64,000 nt of DNA, taken from NCBI GenBank assembly GCA_007753675.1, contig CP036432.1:9767381-9831380 (forward strand). The letters run 5' to 3'. Below are positions 49,894 to 59,567 of this stretch, piece by piece. This DNA comes from Stieleria magnilauensis. GTDB lineage: Bacteria > Planctomycetota > Planctomycetia > Pirellulales > Pirellulaceae. The notes under the pieces are model-generated. The model worked only from the letters and a program-made list of their open reading frames with translations, ran no database searches and was not told the origin of the DNA. The position numbers and the translations under genes are program-made. Every line of letters starts with the position of its first letter. Position 1 is the first letter of the stretch.

Positions 49894-52083
49894 GTGCCTG
49901 GTTCAACGCAACGCAGCACCGACGACATGCCGAAATCGTTCCGCTATGCAGCCTTCATTTGTCTGCTGGGCCTGATTCAGGGATGTGGCGAAAGTCAGCA
50001 AGACCTGTTCCTCAAACATGCGCAACGGGATCGCGGTGGCGGAACCGCCAACCAGGAGGTTGCCAGTCAAAACGCCGCCGAGAAGCCGGCAACGGCCGCC
50101 GATCCCGTCGCAGATCCGGTGGCTGCCAAGCCGCGCCCGCAAATCGTGAACACCAGTGTCGCGTCGTCGCTGCCGAAGGACAGACCGACCCAAGAAATCG
50201 CCGAAAGCGAATCCGATGAATCCGATGACCGAACGAGTTTGACAGACACGATCGGCATCCGACCGATCTCGCAACGCCAACCCGATACCGAGTTGACCGT
50301 TGCCGAGCGCCGACGAAGAGCGTTTGAGAATCTGCAACGGATCAACGAAGCGCTAACCCTGTACCTGGATGATAAGGGGCATTACCCCAAGTCTTACACG
50401 ACCAATTCAGGTGGAGTCCCGACGCTTTCGTGGCGAGTCGAATTGTTGCCCTACCTGGGTCACGAGGAATTGTACAAGCAGTTTGACTTCAGTCGCGCTT
50501 GGAACATGCCACCCAACAAAGACCTGCTGCAGCACATCCCCGATGCCTTCGTCTCGCCCGAGCGTTTTGACGTCAAAACCAACTATCAGCTGCCGGTCGA
50601 TTCCGCCTTCATCTTTGGCGAAAACAGGGCGCTCACGCCGGCGATGATCGATGACGGCCCCGAGAACACCATCATGTTGGTCGAGGTCAATGACGCGCAC
50701 GCCGTCCACTGGACCGAACCGAAGGACTTCGATCCCAAGTCGCCGATGAAGATGAGCCCCTACCTGGGCAAACTGCGCGTCGATGGGACCTTCGCCCTCT
50801 GGGCCAACGGCTTCCCTGTGCTACTTGAGCAGGGACTCAGCGACGCGAAGCTTTTTCAGGCGATGACCTACGACAAAAGTGACGCGCTTCGCGCCGGAGA
50901 CATCCATCGTGCGATCACGGTCGAACAAGCCGAAGACGACCCCGAACCCGAAGCGTCCCTCACACCCGATCAAGTCGCCGAAACGGCCGACGACATCATC
51001 AGACCGCAAGTCGACATGGGCATCGATCTGCCGCTGATGGTCGACGATCCGGCGATGACGCGAGAACCCGTTCCCTCGGCGATCGAACTCACCGCTGCCC
51101 AAAACAAGCTGCGAGAAATCTTCCGCGACAAGATCCAACACGCCAAGAGCGCCGACGAGAAACGAAAGCTGGCTTCGGAATTTGTCGCCCTTGCCGAGGA
51201 CATGGAAGCCGATCCGTCCGGCGCGTTTGCGCTACAACAGGCCGCGCTCCGGCTGGCAATCGAATCCAATGACGGAACCCTGTTGATCAAAGCCATCGAT
51301 CAACGCGTGGCCCGATTCGAAGTCGACTCGTTTCGCGAGAACTTGAAATGGATTCAAGCCTTTGGCGAAGAAACCGCCAGCCGCGACGCGAGCATCGTCA
51401 AGGGTGACGGCATTCTCAAACGGGCGATTCCCGTGATCTATGCGGGCATTCGCGAAAACGAATACATGCTGGCCAGCTCCGTCGCCCGCATCGCGAACCG
51501 ATTCACCTCAAGCAATCGCGAAGACAAGGTCTCGCGTTTGTTGACGCGTCTGCGAACACAGCTCGGCACGGCGAAACGCGAGTACGACCAATCCGTCGAT
51601 GATCTGGAGCGGTTTCGCACCAACCCCGAGGACGTCGCCGCAGGGGCCGCCTTCGGTAGCTTCCTGTGCTTCATCAAAGGGGATTGGCAAACCGGGCTGC
51701 CCCTGATTGCCGAGGGCACCGGCGGAGATCTGGTCGAAGTCGTCAAAATGGACCTCCGCGGGGCATCGCGTGCGATCGATCAAGTCGCACTCGGTGACGC
51801 CTGGTGGGAACTCAGCCGGCGCGGATCCGGCGCCTACCGCCAAGGCGCCGAAGATCGTGCGGTGATGTGGTACTCCCAATCGATCGTGCGACTACCCGAG
51901 TCGCTCGATCGAATTCACGTCGAAAACCGTTTGAAAGAAGCCGACCAATCGGATGCCCGCAGCCCCATCGCGTTGTGCATTCAACTGGCTGATGAAATCG
52001 GCGTCGATCTCACCAGAAGCCTCACCTCGATCGCCGCCAAAGGCGGACGCGTGGCGCGCCGAAACCACGATGACGACGACTGA
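49894..52083 (+). CDS. Lipoprotein with DUF1559-like domain and helical C-terminus
   Basis: 729 residues from a GTG (49894) with a purine-rich AGAGAGAG just upstream; ATG 49927 is the alternative. The signal peptide FRYAAFICLLGLIQGC ends in a lipobox (Cys about 28). After a Pro/Ala-rich linker comes a DUF1559-like domain (RINEALTLYLDDKGHYPKSY, SWRVELLPYLGHEELYKQFD), then an all-helical region of about 330 residues (EIFRDKIQHAKSADEKRKLA, SFRENLKWIQAFGEE). It lacks a pilin N-terminus. It overlaps or nearly touches the PilM-like gene and ends the module; cydB converges 7 bases away. Confidence 0.75.
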   Translation: MPGSTQRSTDDMPKSFRYAAFICLLGLIQGCGESQQDLFLKHAQRDRGGGTANQEVASQNAAEKPATAADPVADPVAAKPRPQIVNTSVASSLPKDRPTQEIAESESDESDDRTSLTDTIGIRPISQRQPDTELTVAERRRRAFENLQRINEALTLYLDDKGHYPKSYTTNSGGVPTLSWRVELLPYLGHEELYKQFDFSRAWNMPPNKDLLQHIPDAFVSPERFDVKTNYQLPVDSAFIFGENRALTPAMIDDGPENTIMLVEVNDAHAVHWTEPKDFDPKSPMKMSPYLGKLRVDGTFALWANGFPVLLEQGLSDAKLFQAMTYDKSDALRAGDIHRAITVEQAEDDPEPEASLTPDQVAETADDIIRPQVDMGIDLPLMVDDPAMTREPVPSAIELTAAQNKLREIFRDKIQHAKSADEKRKLASEFVALAEDMEADPSGAFALQQAALRLAIESNDGTLLIKAIDQRVARFEVDSFRENLKWIQAFGEETASRDASIVKGDGILKRAIPVIYAGIRENEYMLASSVARIANRFTSSNREDKVSRLLTRLRTQLGTAKREYDQSVDDLERFRTNPEDVAAGAAFGSFLCFIKGDWQTGLPLIAEGTGGDLVEVVKMDLRGASRAIDQVALGDAWWELSRRGSGAYRQGAEDRAVMWYSQSIVRLPESLDRIHVENRLKEADQSDARSPIALCIQLADEIGVDLTRSLTSIAAKGGRVARRNHDDDD

Positions 52084-52090
52084 TGCCGAC

Positions 52091-53119
52091 TCAATAACTG
52101 TTCGAATCCAGTTGCACCTTGCCGCGAAAGATCCAGTAAATCGTGATCGTGTAACTGGCCACGCAGGGCATGCCGATCAACGCGATCCACAGCATCGTGA
52201 TCAGCGTCTGGTGGCTGCTGCGGGCGTTCTCCAGCGTCACACTGTACGCCGGATCGATCGTCGAAAGCACGAAATTGGGGAAGATCGCGACGCTGAACAA
52301 TGACGCCAACGCGGCGATGACCATCGACGAAGTAAAAAACGCGTAGCCGGGTTTGCCCAAATGCATCGCCCGCGGAATGTTCAACACCGCCAACGCGTTG
52401 AGCACCGGAACGATCCACAACCATGGATGCCGGGTCAGCGTTTCGGTCGCGTGCGGGACATGCAACCAGGTGGCGATGGTGACCACCGCGTACAGTCCCG
52501 CAAAACAATAAAACAGTGGAAGGATCCGGCTGCGCACTCGCTGCTGCAGCTCGTCTTCTGTTTTGAGAAACAGATAGATCGACCCGTGCAGCGCGAACAA
52601 CGACACGGTGAGCGCCCCGACCAGCAACGGATACCAGTACAACTGGTCCAGCAACCCGCCCTCGTATCGGAACATCGGGCCGACTTGCATGCCGGCCATC
52701 ACGTTACCGCCGGCGATTCCTAACAGAGCCGCCGCGGTGATCGACGAGAGAAAAAATCCGGTGTCCCAAAAACGTCGCCAAGCGGTCGAATGCACCTTGG
52801 AACGGAATTCCAAACTGACCGCCCGGCCGATCAGACACGTCAACAGCAAATGGAACGCGGCGTAAAAACTGCTGAACACCGTGGCGTAGGCGTTGGGGAA
52901 CGCAGCGAACAACGCCCCGCCGAAGGTCACCAACCAGACTTCATTGCCGTCCCAGAGTGGTCCGATGGAGTTCATCACCAACCGCCGCTCGCGATCATCT
53001 TTGGCGATGAATGGATGCAGGATTCCGACCCCCAGGTCGAATCCGTCCAGGATCGCGTACCCGGTCAGCAACACACCGAGCAGGAAAAACCAGACCAACG
53101 TGATCGTGTCGTAGCTCAT
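52091..53119 (-). CDS. cydB: Cytochrome bd oxidase subunit II
   Basis: About 342 residues from an ATG that overlaps the cydA stop (TGATG); a GTG three bases upstream is possible. It has eight to nine hydrophobic helices with CydB landmarks: the N-terminal VWFFLLGVLLTGYAILDGFD, GPLWDGNEVWLVTFGGALFA, LLTCLIGRAVSLEFR and FYCFAGLYAVV. With CydA it forms the high-affinity quinol oxidase that reduces oxygen to water. It is a typical ending of the cydAB operon. Confidence 0.92.
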   Translation of the reverse strand: MSYDTITLVWFFLLGVLLTGYAILDGFDLGVGILHPFIAKDDRERRLVMNSIGPLWDGNEVWLVTFGGALFAAFPNAYATVFSSFYAAFHLLLTCLIGRAVSLEFRSKVHSTAWRRFWDTGFFLSSITAAALLGIAGGNVMAGMQVGPMFRYEGGLLDQLYWYPLLVGALTVSLFALHGSIYLFLKTEDELQQRVRSRILPLFYCFAGLYAVVTIATWLHVPHATETLTRHPWLWIVPVLNALAVLNIPRAMHLGKPGYAFFTSSMVIAALASLFSVAIFPNFVLSTIDPAYSVTLENARSSHQTLITMLWIALIGMPCVASYTITIYWIFRGKVQLDSNSY

Positions 53120-54591
53120 CACAACTCCTCGTCCATGAGTCCGCCGCCACGGCCTGTGCCTCCGTGACGGATCTGATCCGACAGTTTCGATGCGCTGCGA
53201 GTCCGCTTATGCGATTCAAGTTCCTCGATGCTTTCGGGTCCATGTTGGATCTTGTGGTTGAGCACAAAGATCCAAACCGCGAACAACAGCGAATAGATGA
53301 CGGCGAACAAGACGATCGAACTGAGCACTTGCTCGGCCGTCACCGATTCGCTCAGCCCATCTTTCGTTCTTAACCCCATCATCTCCACACCGTTTTGAAC
53401 GGACGGGTGCACGATCCAGGGTTGCCGTCCGACTTCGGCGGTGATCCAGCCGGCCTGGTTGGCCGTCATCGCCGCCAGCGGCATCAACACGATCGACCAC
53501 ATCAACCAGCGATGATTTTGATACGTTTGTTTAAACCAAAACCAACACGCCAACGCCGCCAGCACGATCATCATCGTGCCCAAGCCGACCATCAGGTGGA
53601 ACGTTTGAAACGGCAGCCAAACCGGCGGGCGGTCGGATTCGGGAATCTGATCCATGCCCGGAACCGGTTTGCCGGGATCGTTGTAGACCATCAAGCTGAG
53701 CAACCAAGGCACGCGAACACCGAAGTGAACCGTTTCGTTTTCCGCATCCGGCCAGCCGAATAAATATAGCCCGGTGGGCTGGTCGGTCGTTTCAAAATGC
53801 GCCTCCATCGCAGCCAGCTTGGCCGGTTGCGTATCGACCAATTTCTGGGCCGAGTCGTGACCGGTCAGTGCGGCAAGCAGTGTGAACACCAACGCACTCG
53901 GTAGGGCAATCGAAAGACAACGCCGCGCGACGTCTTCATGTCGCTGCTTGAGCAAATAGAATGAGCACACCGACGCGACGAAGAAGGCGCCCAGCACCAA
54001 CGCCCCGATCAGGGTGTGTGTCAAACGATCCACCGACGATGGATTAAACACCATCGCCCAAAAATCCGTCACTTCGGCGCGGGGAATGCTTTGGCCCTGA
54101 ATCTCTTGCCAAACGATGTGATAGCCCGCCGGAGTCTGTTGCCAACTGTTGGCGATCACGATCCAAACGGCGCTAAAGACCGATCCGAGAAACACCATCA
54201 AGGTGCTGAAAAGATGCATCTTTGGACCGACGCGGTCCCAGCCGAACACCAGAATCGCCAGAAATCCGCTCTCCAAGAAGAACGCAAAAATGCCTTCGGC
54301 GGCAAGCGCGGACCCAAACACATCGCCGACGAATCGCGAGTACGCCGCCCAGTTGGTTCCGAATTCGAACTCCATCACGATCCCGGTCGCCACACCCATC
54401 GCGAAATTGACCGCAAAGACGCGCGTCCAAAATCGAGCCGCAGCTTCCCACGCCGGATGCCCCGTGCGGACATACGCCAACTCGCACAAGAACAACTGCA
54501 GCCCCAGACCGATCGATAGCGGCGGAAACAAGTAGTGGAACATGATCGTTCCGGCAAACTGCAGTCGACTGAGAAGTTCGACGTCCATCAT
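53119..54591 (-). CDS. cydA: Cytochrome bd oxidase subunit I
   Basis: About 490 residues, starting at [11 protein letters not shown] (54591); an ATG at 54609 is also possible. Haem and quinol features are seen: the His in [50 protein letters not shown], and [12 protein letters not shown] in the short quinol loop. The loop length indicates the short-Q-loop type. A bd oxidase suits low oxygen or stress. It is coupled to cydB. The region upstream enters the 96-bp repeat array. Confidence 0.93.
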   Translation of the reverse strand: MMDVELLSRLQFAGTIMFHYLFPPLSIGLGLQLFLCELAYVRTGHPAWEAAARFWTRVFAVNFAMGVATGIVMEFEFGTNWAAYSRFVGDVFGSALAAEGIFAFFLESGFLAILVFGWDRVGPKMHLFSTLMVFLGSVFSAVWIVIANSWQQTPAGYHIVWQEIQGQSIPRAEVTDFWAMVFNPSSVDRLTHTLIGALVLGAFFVASVCSFYLLKQRHEDVARRCLSIALPSALVFTLLAALTGHDSAQKLVDTQPAKLAAMEAHFETTDQPTGLYLFGWPDAENETVHFGVRVPWLLSLMVYNDPGKPVPGMDQIPESDRPPVWLPFQTFHLMVGLGTMMIVLAALACWFWFKQTYQNHRWLMWSIVLMPLAAMTANQAGWITAEVGRQPWIVHPSVQNGVEMMGLRTKDGLSESVTAEQVLSSIVLFAVIYSLLFAVWIFVLNHKIQHGPESIEELESHKRTRSASKLSDQIRHGGTGRGGGLMDEEL

Positions 54592-54675
54592 GATGGTTTT
54601 CTCAAACATGAGAAGGATTGCGATGCTGAATTCTAGGCCTGGGCACCCACCGCGTGCAGCCGGTCAATTGTCGCA

Positions 54676-54935
54676 CGCCGCCACCGGACGGCTCGCGCCG
54701 TTCCGCTCACACCTTCCGTTATCTGTTAGCGGCAGGGCGCAAGCCCTCCGGTCCGTCAACGCGTTTCCAAGCGCCGCCACCGGACGGCTCGCCCTGTTCC
54801 GCTCACACCATCTGTTATTTGTTAGCGGCAGGGCGCAAGCCCTCCGGTCCGTCAACGCGTCTCCCAGCGCCGCCACCGGACGGCTCGCGCCGTTCCGCTC
54901 ACACCATCCGTTATTTGTTAGCGGCAGGGCGCAAG
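54676..54935. repeat. 96-bp palindromic tandem array, left part
   Basis: Units start at 54676, 54772 and 54868 (exact 96-base period). Each unit pairs ACCGGACGGCTCGCGCCGTT with the inverted GGCAGGGCGCAAGCCCTC half, so each can form one hairpin. The third unit is interrupted after its 68th base by the IS1182-type element. Confidence 0.92.
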
Positions 54936-56928
54936 CGGCCTGTCGGTTTAGTGTATCCACAAAACGAGGGGAGGTGGCTTAGTAGGCATCGTCACGATGT
55001 TTGCTATTCTTGGCGGATCGTCGTCGCGATTCACTTCTCACGCAGGGAGGCTTGCCCAGTGAGCCAGAGACAACCCAAGACCAGCTATTGGCAGGAAGCT
55101 CCTACACCACGCGGGCAACTGGTCCTCATTCCCACCGCCCTGGAGGAACTCATCCCTCAGGATCATCCCGTTCGCTTGGTCGACGAGATTCTCGATCAGA
55201 TGGACTGGACTGATTGGGAGGCGGCCTACAACGGCGGATTCGGTCAGCCGCCGATCCATCCCAGCGTAATGGCAAAGATCCTGCTGTTTGCCATGATTCG
55301 GCGAATCCGATCCAGCCGGAACATTGAATACGAACTCAAGCATTCGATCGATTTTATCTGGCTTAGCAGCGGTCGCCGCATCGATCACAGCACGATCAGC
55401 GACTTCCGCCGAAACAATAGTGATGCAGTCAAAGGCATCTTCAAACAAATGGTCAAGCTGGCGATCAACCTGGGGATCGCCAATCTCTCGGAACTGTGCA
55501 TCGACGGCACACGCATCCTGGCTGACGCCAACAAATACAAGACTTGGACGGCCAAACGATTAGCCAAAGCACTCGAAGAACTTGACGCGCAAATTGATGA
55601 GGCCCTGGAAACCTTCGAAGTCAACGACGCATGCGACGAAGATCTCATCGGCCAGGACGTTTCGGCGGACCGCCTCCCCGCCGCCGTCGCCAACTTGAAG
55701 TCACGCCGCTCACAACTGGCCGCTCATCTGGAGACGGTCAATGCGATGGACGAAGTCCGCAGGAAAAATGGGACGAAGGGCCCCGCCCAGTTACCCAAGA
55801 CTGACACGGACAGTCGCATTCTTCCCAATAAGGAGGGTGGTTACGCAGCCAACTTTACTCCGATGGCGACGACCGAAACGCAGAGCGGCCTGATCGTTGC
55901 GGCGGACGTCTTGATCGGCAACGTCGAACACCACGAATTTGCCACCATCGTCGACTGTGTGGCCAACGACTTTGGAATTGACATTAAGCGAGTCATGGCT
56001 GACTCGGCTTACACGACGGGCAAAAACCTCACTGCGGCTGAGGAAAAACAGATCGAACTGATTGGCCCGCTTGCCGAAACCAATCGCGAGAACAACCCTG
56101 CCGAGCGTTCGGATTTGACTGAGCCCGTTGCCGCCGATCAGATTGATCAGTTGCCGGTTAATCCACAAACCAAACGATTTGACAAAGCAGCGTTTGTGTA
56201 CGACGAAGCGAACGACTGCTATTACTGCCCGGCAGGCAAAGTGCTTTCACATCGGACGACCGAGAACACGACGCATGGCGACGGCTCTCCGGTGCAGCGA
56301 AAGGTTTACACCTGTTTTGAATGCGAGGGCTGCACGCTGGCTGGGCGTTGTCGCAAGAACGTGAAGCCAAAAGACGAGGCAAGCAGCAGCGAGGCATCGT
56401 CCCAGGAGTCCAGCGAAGCGACCTCGTCGGACAAGCGAGCGGGCAAGCGACGTGGTCGCAAGCCTGGCCCGCCACGTGGTCGCGAGACGATGCATGATGA
56501 GCATGAAGGAGCGCGACGTCGGCAGCGTGCGCGAATGGAAACGCCTGCAGCCAAAGAGGCTTACTCTCGTCGTCAGCATTTCGGTGAAACGCCTTTCGCC
56601 GTGATCAAGAGCACGCTTGATATGCGGCGATTCCTGCTTCGAGGTATCGCAGGTGTGAATCAAGAATGGCGCTGGGCGGCGACCGGATTCAATCTGAAGA
56701 AAATCATGAGTTACTTGGCGAAGCTGCGCGCCGCCGCGGCGACACAATCGCTCGGAACAGCAAACTAGGGGAGATAGGGGGCATTTCGAACGAAATCCGC
56801 CACAAGCGAACGCCACGATCCCGTCAACACGCTTACCAACGACTCTGGATGCCCCGCATAGCACCATAAAAGCCTCGTCCGGAACCAAAATCGAATCAAC
56901 CGTCCCCAGGAACTAAATCGACAGGCCG
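54936..56928 (+). mobile_element. IS1182-type insertion sequence, 1993 bp
   Basis: The ends are CGGCCTGTCGGTTTAGT (54936-54952) and its inverted counterpart (56912-56928), matching at 16 of 17 bases. A 4-base duplication CAAG lies directly outside each end (54932-54935 and 56929-56932). One full-length transposase is inside. Removing the element and one CAAG restores the 96-base period of the array exactly. Confidence 0.93.
55059..56768 (+). CDS. IS1182-type DDE transposase
   Basis: 569 residues from a GTG at 55059 with GGGAGG 8 bases upstream; the longer reading frame runs through the repeat array and was rejected. N-terminal InsH/DUF772-like region (LIPTALEELIPQDHPVRLVD, HPSVMAKILLFAMIRRIRSS, RIDHSTISDFRRN), catalytic Asp in CIDGTRILADANK, MADSAYTTGKNL, then a Cys-rich insertion (CYYCPAGKV, CFECEGCTLAGRC) and a C-terminal DDE-like region (MRRFLLRGIAGVNQEWRWAA). 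It appears intact. Confidence 0.9.
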   Translation: MSQRQPKTSYWQEAPTPRGQLVLIPTALEELIPQDHPVRLVDEILDQMDWTDWEAAYNGGFGQPPIHPSVMAKILLFAMIRRIRSSRNIEYELKHSIDFIWLSSGRRIDHSTISDFRRNNSDAVKGIFKQMVKLAINLGIANLSELCIDGTRILADANKYKTWTAKRLAKALEELDAQIDEALETFEVNDACDEDLIGQDVSADRLPAAVANLKSRRSQLAAHLETVNAMDEVRRKNGTKGPAQLPKTDTDSRILPNKEGGYAANFTPMATTETQSGLIVAADVLIGNVEHHEFATIVDCVANDFGIDIKRVMADSAYTTGKNLTAAEEKQIELIGPLAETNRENNPAERSDLTEPVAADQIDQLPVNPQTKRFDKAAFVYDEANDCYYCPAGKVLSHRTTENTTHGDGSPVQRKVYTCFECEGCTLAGRCRKNVKPKDEASSSEASSQESSEATSSDKRAGKRRGRKPGPPRGRETMHDEHEGARRRQRARMETPAAKEAYSRRQHFGETPFAVIKSTLDMRRFLLRGIAGVNQEWRWAATGFNLKKIMSYLAKLRAAAATQSLGTAN

Positions 56929-57361
56929 CAAGCCCTCCGGTCCGTCAACGCGTTTCCAAGCGCCGTCACCGGACGGCTCGCGCCGTTCCGCTCACACCTT
57001 CCGTTATCTGTTAGCGGCAGGGCGCAAGCCCTCCGGTCCGTCAACGCGTCTCCCAGCGCCGCCACCGGACGGCTCGCGCCGTTCCGCTAACACCATCCGT
57101 TATCTGTTAGCGGCAGGGCGCAAGCCCTCCGGTCCGTCAACGCGTTTTCAAGCACCGTCACCGGACGGCTCGCGCCGTTCCGCTAACACCATCCGTTATC
57201 TGTTAGCGGCAGGGCGCAAGCCCTCCGGTCCGTCAACGCGTTTCCAAGCGCCGCCACCGGACGGCTCGCGCCGTTCCGCTCACACCATCCGTTATTTGTT
57301 AGCGGCAGGGCGCAAGCCCTCCAGTCCGTCAACGCGTTTCCAAGCGCCGCGACCGGACGGC
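56929..57361. repeat. 96-bp palindromic tandem array, right part
   Basis: Bases 56933-56960 complete the interrupted unit; full units start at 56961, 57057, 57153 and 57249, and a fragment starts at 57345. Unit-to-unit differences are a few bases (for example CTAACACC for CTCACACC). Together with the left part this makes about seven full units. Confidence 0.92.
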
Positions 57362-57385
57362 CATCGCGCGCCGCATGACCTCCAG

Positions 57386-58423
57386 TCACTCTTGCCCCGG
57401 CAGTCCCGTGATCGGCATGACCGTCGGAATCGGATCGCCCAGATCGTGCAGCGCCTGCTCGACCGCTTCGTGCTGGACGAGCGATTTGATCAAGCGTTCT
57501 CGTGTCGTCGCCTTGGTCATCGTGCCCAGCAATTCGATGTCCCACTGGACGGTCATGGCGTCGTCGGTCTGCGTCACGTGCACCTTGGATTCCATGCCTT
57601 CGTTTTGCAGAATCGCTTTCCGAATGGCCGTGGCCAAAGCGTCCAGCCTCTCTTGCCGCGAAGCACTGACGACGAACTGCCCCGTGCTGACCGGTTGTCG
57701 CGTCGTGTCGGCGACTTCGTCGATCGCATCGAGACGCTTGAACGTCATCACGCCGTTGTCAAACACGATGCCGAACAGCTCCGATGGGACCGAACCGCAA
57801 ACCAACTGCTGCCCGCCGCACATCTCGGTCGGACAAGGACTGAACGGCAGGAAACCGACGTATCGCCAACCGTACAAACGTTTCTTGCCACACGCGTCTT
57901 TGCTGATCACCGATTCGTAGTAGCCGATCGGGACGTTGGTCGCCGCGACGACAAACTTCTGCGAGCTTCCCGGCACGCCGCCGCCGGAGTCCTCGGCCGT
58001 GGGAAGAAAACCGGTTCCCGCCTTAGCCAAGTCGGCGATCGCTTTGACGTTTTCGTCGAATTGCGAATCAAGCTCTTGGTTCAGCGATGTCAGATTCCAA
58101 CCATCAGTCAAGCCGACCGAGACGTGGGCCGATCCCAGCCCGGGACGCACGTCGATCGAATACTCTTCAGAGAAATCCGGCAGGTATTCCAGCGAGATGG
58201 CCACGAACTCATCGCTCGGCCTTGTGGTCGAAACCTTGCCCTCGGTCACCACGCTGCCGCCCGGTTCAATCCGCAGATACGGCTTTGGGCGATAGTACCG
58301 AATGCCGGTGTCGTCAGGGCCGGGCGCCGCACGAATCCGGACACGCGGCGTGCAGCCCAGACTTCCAACCATCGCCAGCAGACCGACCGCCAACAGCACG
58401 GCGGGCAGAGATTTGTGACGCAT
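57386..58423 (-). CDS. Hypothetical lipoprotein with Cys-rich region
   Basis: 345 residues from ATG 58423. The signal peptide MRHKSLPAVLLAVGLLAMVG and lipobox GSLGC (Cys about 24) mark a lipoprotein, which is why this strand was preferred over an antisense frame. The mature part has beta-like stretches (YLRIEPGGSVV, FVAISLEYLPDFSEEY) and a Cys segment (DACGKKRLYGWRY, PCPTEMCGGQQLVCG). No family is recognised. Confidence 0.75.
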   Translation of the reverse strand: MRHKSLPAVLLAVGLLAMVGSLGCTPRVRIRAAPGPDDTGIRYYRPKPYLRIEPGGSVVTEGKVSTTRPSDEFVAISLEYLPDFSEEYSIDVRPGLGSAHVSVGLTDGWNLTSLNQELDSQFDENVKAIADLAKAGTGFLPTAEDSGGGVPGSSQKFVVAATNVPIGYYESVISKDACGKKRLYGWRYVGFLPFSPCPTEMCGGQQLVCGSVPSELFGIVFDNGVMTFKRLDAIDEVADTTRQPVSTGQFVVSASRQERLDALATAIRKAILQNEGMESKVHVTQTDDAMTVQWDIELLGTMTKATTRERLIKSLVQHEAVEQALHDLGDPIPTVMPITGLPGQE

Positions 58424-58546
58424 TTCTGTCTCCCATCCTTGGTACGACAAAGTAAGTTCCCACGGGGGGTGTATCGGGAGTGGGGGCCCCGCGGTTCACC
58501 CGCAGCCTGTGGTCACCCTGTCAGAACGGTTGATGGGATTGAACGA

Positions 58547-59521
58547 ATGATGCCAGCGGTAACGATCAAGCGATACGACGAACTCACACCTGATCAGTGG
58601 CGGCGAGTGGTCGCGACCGCCAAACGCCACGTCAAAGCGATCACGGGACAGTCCAGCGAAATCGGAATCGGACGAAAGTACAGCGGTGGCAAACCCTTCG
58701 GATGGCAGCTCGCCCTGCGCGTCTATCTGCCCCGCAAACGTCAACGCGTGGCCCCTGCCAAACGGGTTCCGCCGCACTTTCAAATCAGACTCAAACGCAG
58801 CGACGGCAAGTTCGACTTGTTGGTGATTCGATCGGATGTCGAGTCGCTCGGCGATTATGTTCCCACCGCGGCGAGCCTCAAACTCGGGACACGCGACGCA
58901 GCCAGCGGATTGTTACTGCGTTGGAATGGAAACGATGGCGAAATCAAATGGGGATTCGCCACGGTCGGCCACTTGTATGACGACACGCCCTTGCGAACCT
59001 GCTCGGTCCGCGTCCATGCGACGACCGCGTTTCAATGCCGACGCTTCAAAGCAGCCGCCCGAGGCGAACACCTCGACGTGGCCGTGATGGTGATTGTCGG
59101 CAAGCCGGCTGAGATCGAAGAGAAACTGAAATGTTGCGAGCTGATCAAGAACAACGACCCGCCGCCGATCGATCTGATGAGTGTTCGCCAAGTTCACCGC
59201 GCTGCGATGCGGCATCGTCGCGGCCGCACGTTCCCACCGGGTGACGAGCAGGCGTTTACCGGTGAAGAAGTTTTTCCGGACGGCTTTCGACTGGGATCGC
59301 GAATTCTGGATGATTGCATTCGTGTCGGACGCTCAGCCGAAGACACGTTCCGACGAGGCACCTCGGGATCCGCGTGGCGGTTCGGCGACCAGGCGGCGTG
59401 CATGCAAGTCGGCGGAAAAGTGACGGAGTTCCGCGAAGGCATCGGTCAGCCCTTGGATCGTTTCCTGGACTGGATTCAATCGGCGATCGGAGAGTCGGCG
59501 AAAGTCGTCGCCGTATGGTGA
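58547..59521 (+). CDS. Possible trypsin-like serine protease
   Basis: 324 residues. The N-terminal pattern IGIGRKYSGGKPFGWQLALR then VYLPRKR, VPPHFQIRL and VESLGDYVPTA resembles the start of Nal1/S64-type trypsin-fold proteases. A candidate His lies in FATVGHLYDD (His142) and a candidate Ser in RGTSGSAWRFG (about 273), with ACMQVGGKVTEFREGIGQPL after it as in the protease C-terminal strand. The Asp of the triad is not obvious. No signal peptide is seen, so it may act in the cytoplasm. Function is not certain. Confidence 0.5.
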   Translation: MMPAVTIKRYDELTPDQWRRVVATAKRHVKAITGQSSEIGIGRKYSGGKPFGWQLALRVYLPRKRQRVAPAKRVPPHFQIRLKRSDGKFDLLVIRSDVESLGDYVPTAASLKLGTRDAASGLLLRWNGNDGEIKWGFATVGHLYDDTPLRTCSVRVHATTAFQCRRFKAAARGEHLDVAVMVIVGKPAEIEEKLKCCELIKNNDPPPIDLMSVRQVHRAAMRHRRGRTFPPGDEQAFTGEEVFPDGFRLGSRILDDCIRVGRSAEDTFRRGTSGSAWRFGDQAACMQVGGKVTEFREGIGQPLDRFLDWIQSAIGESAKVVAVW

Positions 59522-59567
59522 GGGTGATTGGGGAGAAGAGCCCAACCAATCCCACAAGGACGGCGGG

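Noticed and set aside
54654-55058. In-frame N-terminal extension of the IS1182 transposase through the repeat array
   Set aside because: The 96-base period is a multiple of three, so the frame stays open by chance; the GTG at 55059 has a good ribosome-binding site and lies inside the element.
54676-57361. Array as a possible CRISPR
   Set aside because: Units are 96 bases, contiguous and nearly identical along their whole length, with no unique spacers and no cas genes nearby.
57296-58546. Long plus-strand frame opposite the lipoprotein gene, continuous with the protease-like gene
   Set aside because: It begins inside the repeat array, is antisense to a gene with a clear lipoprotein signal, and has no domain; the real plus-strand start is 58547.
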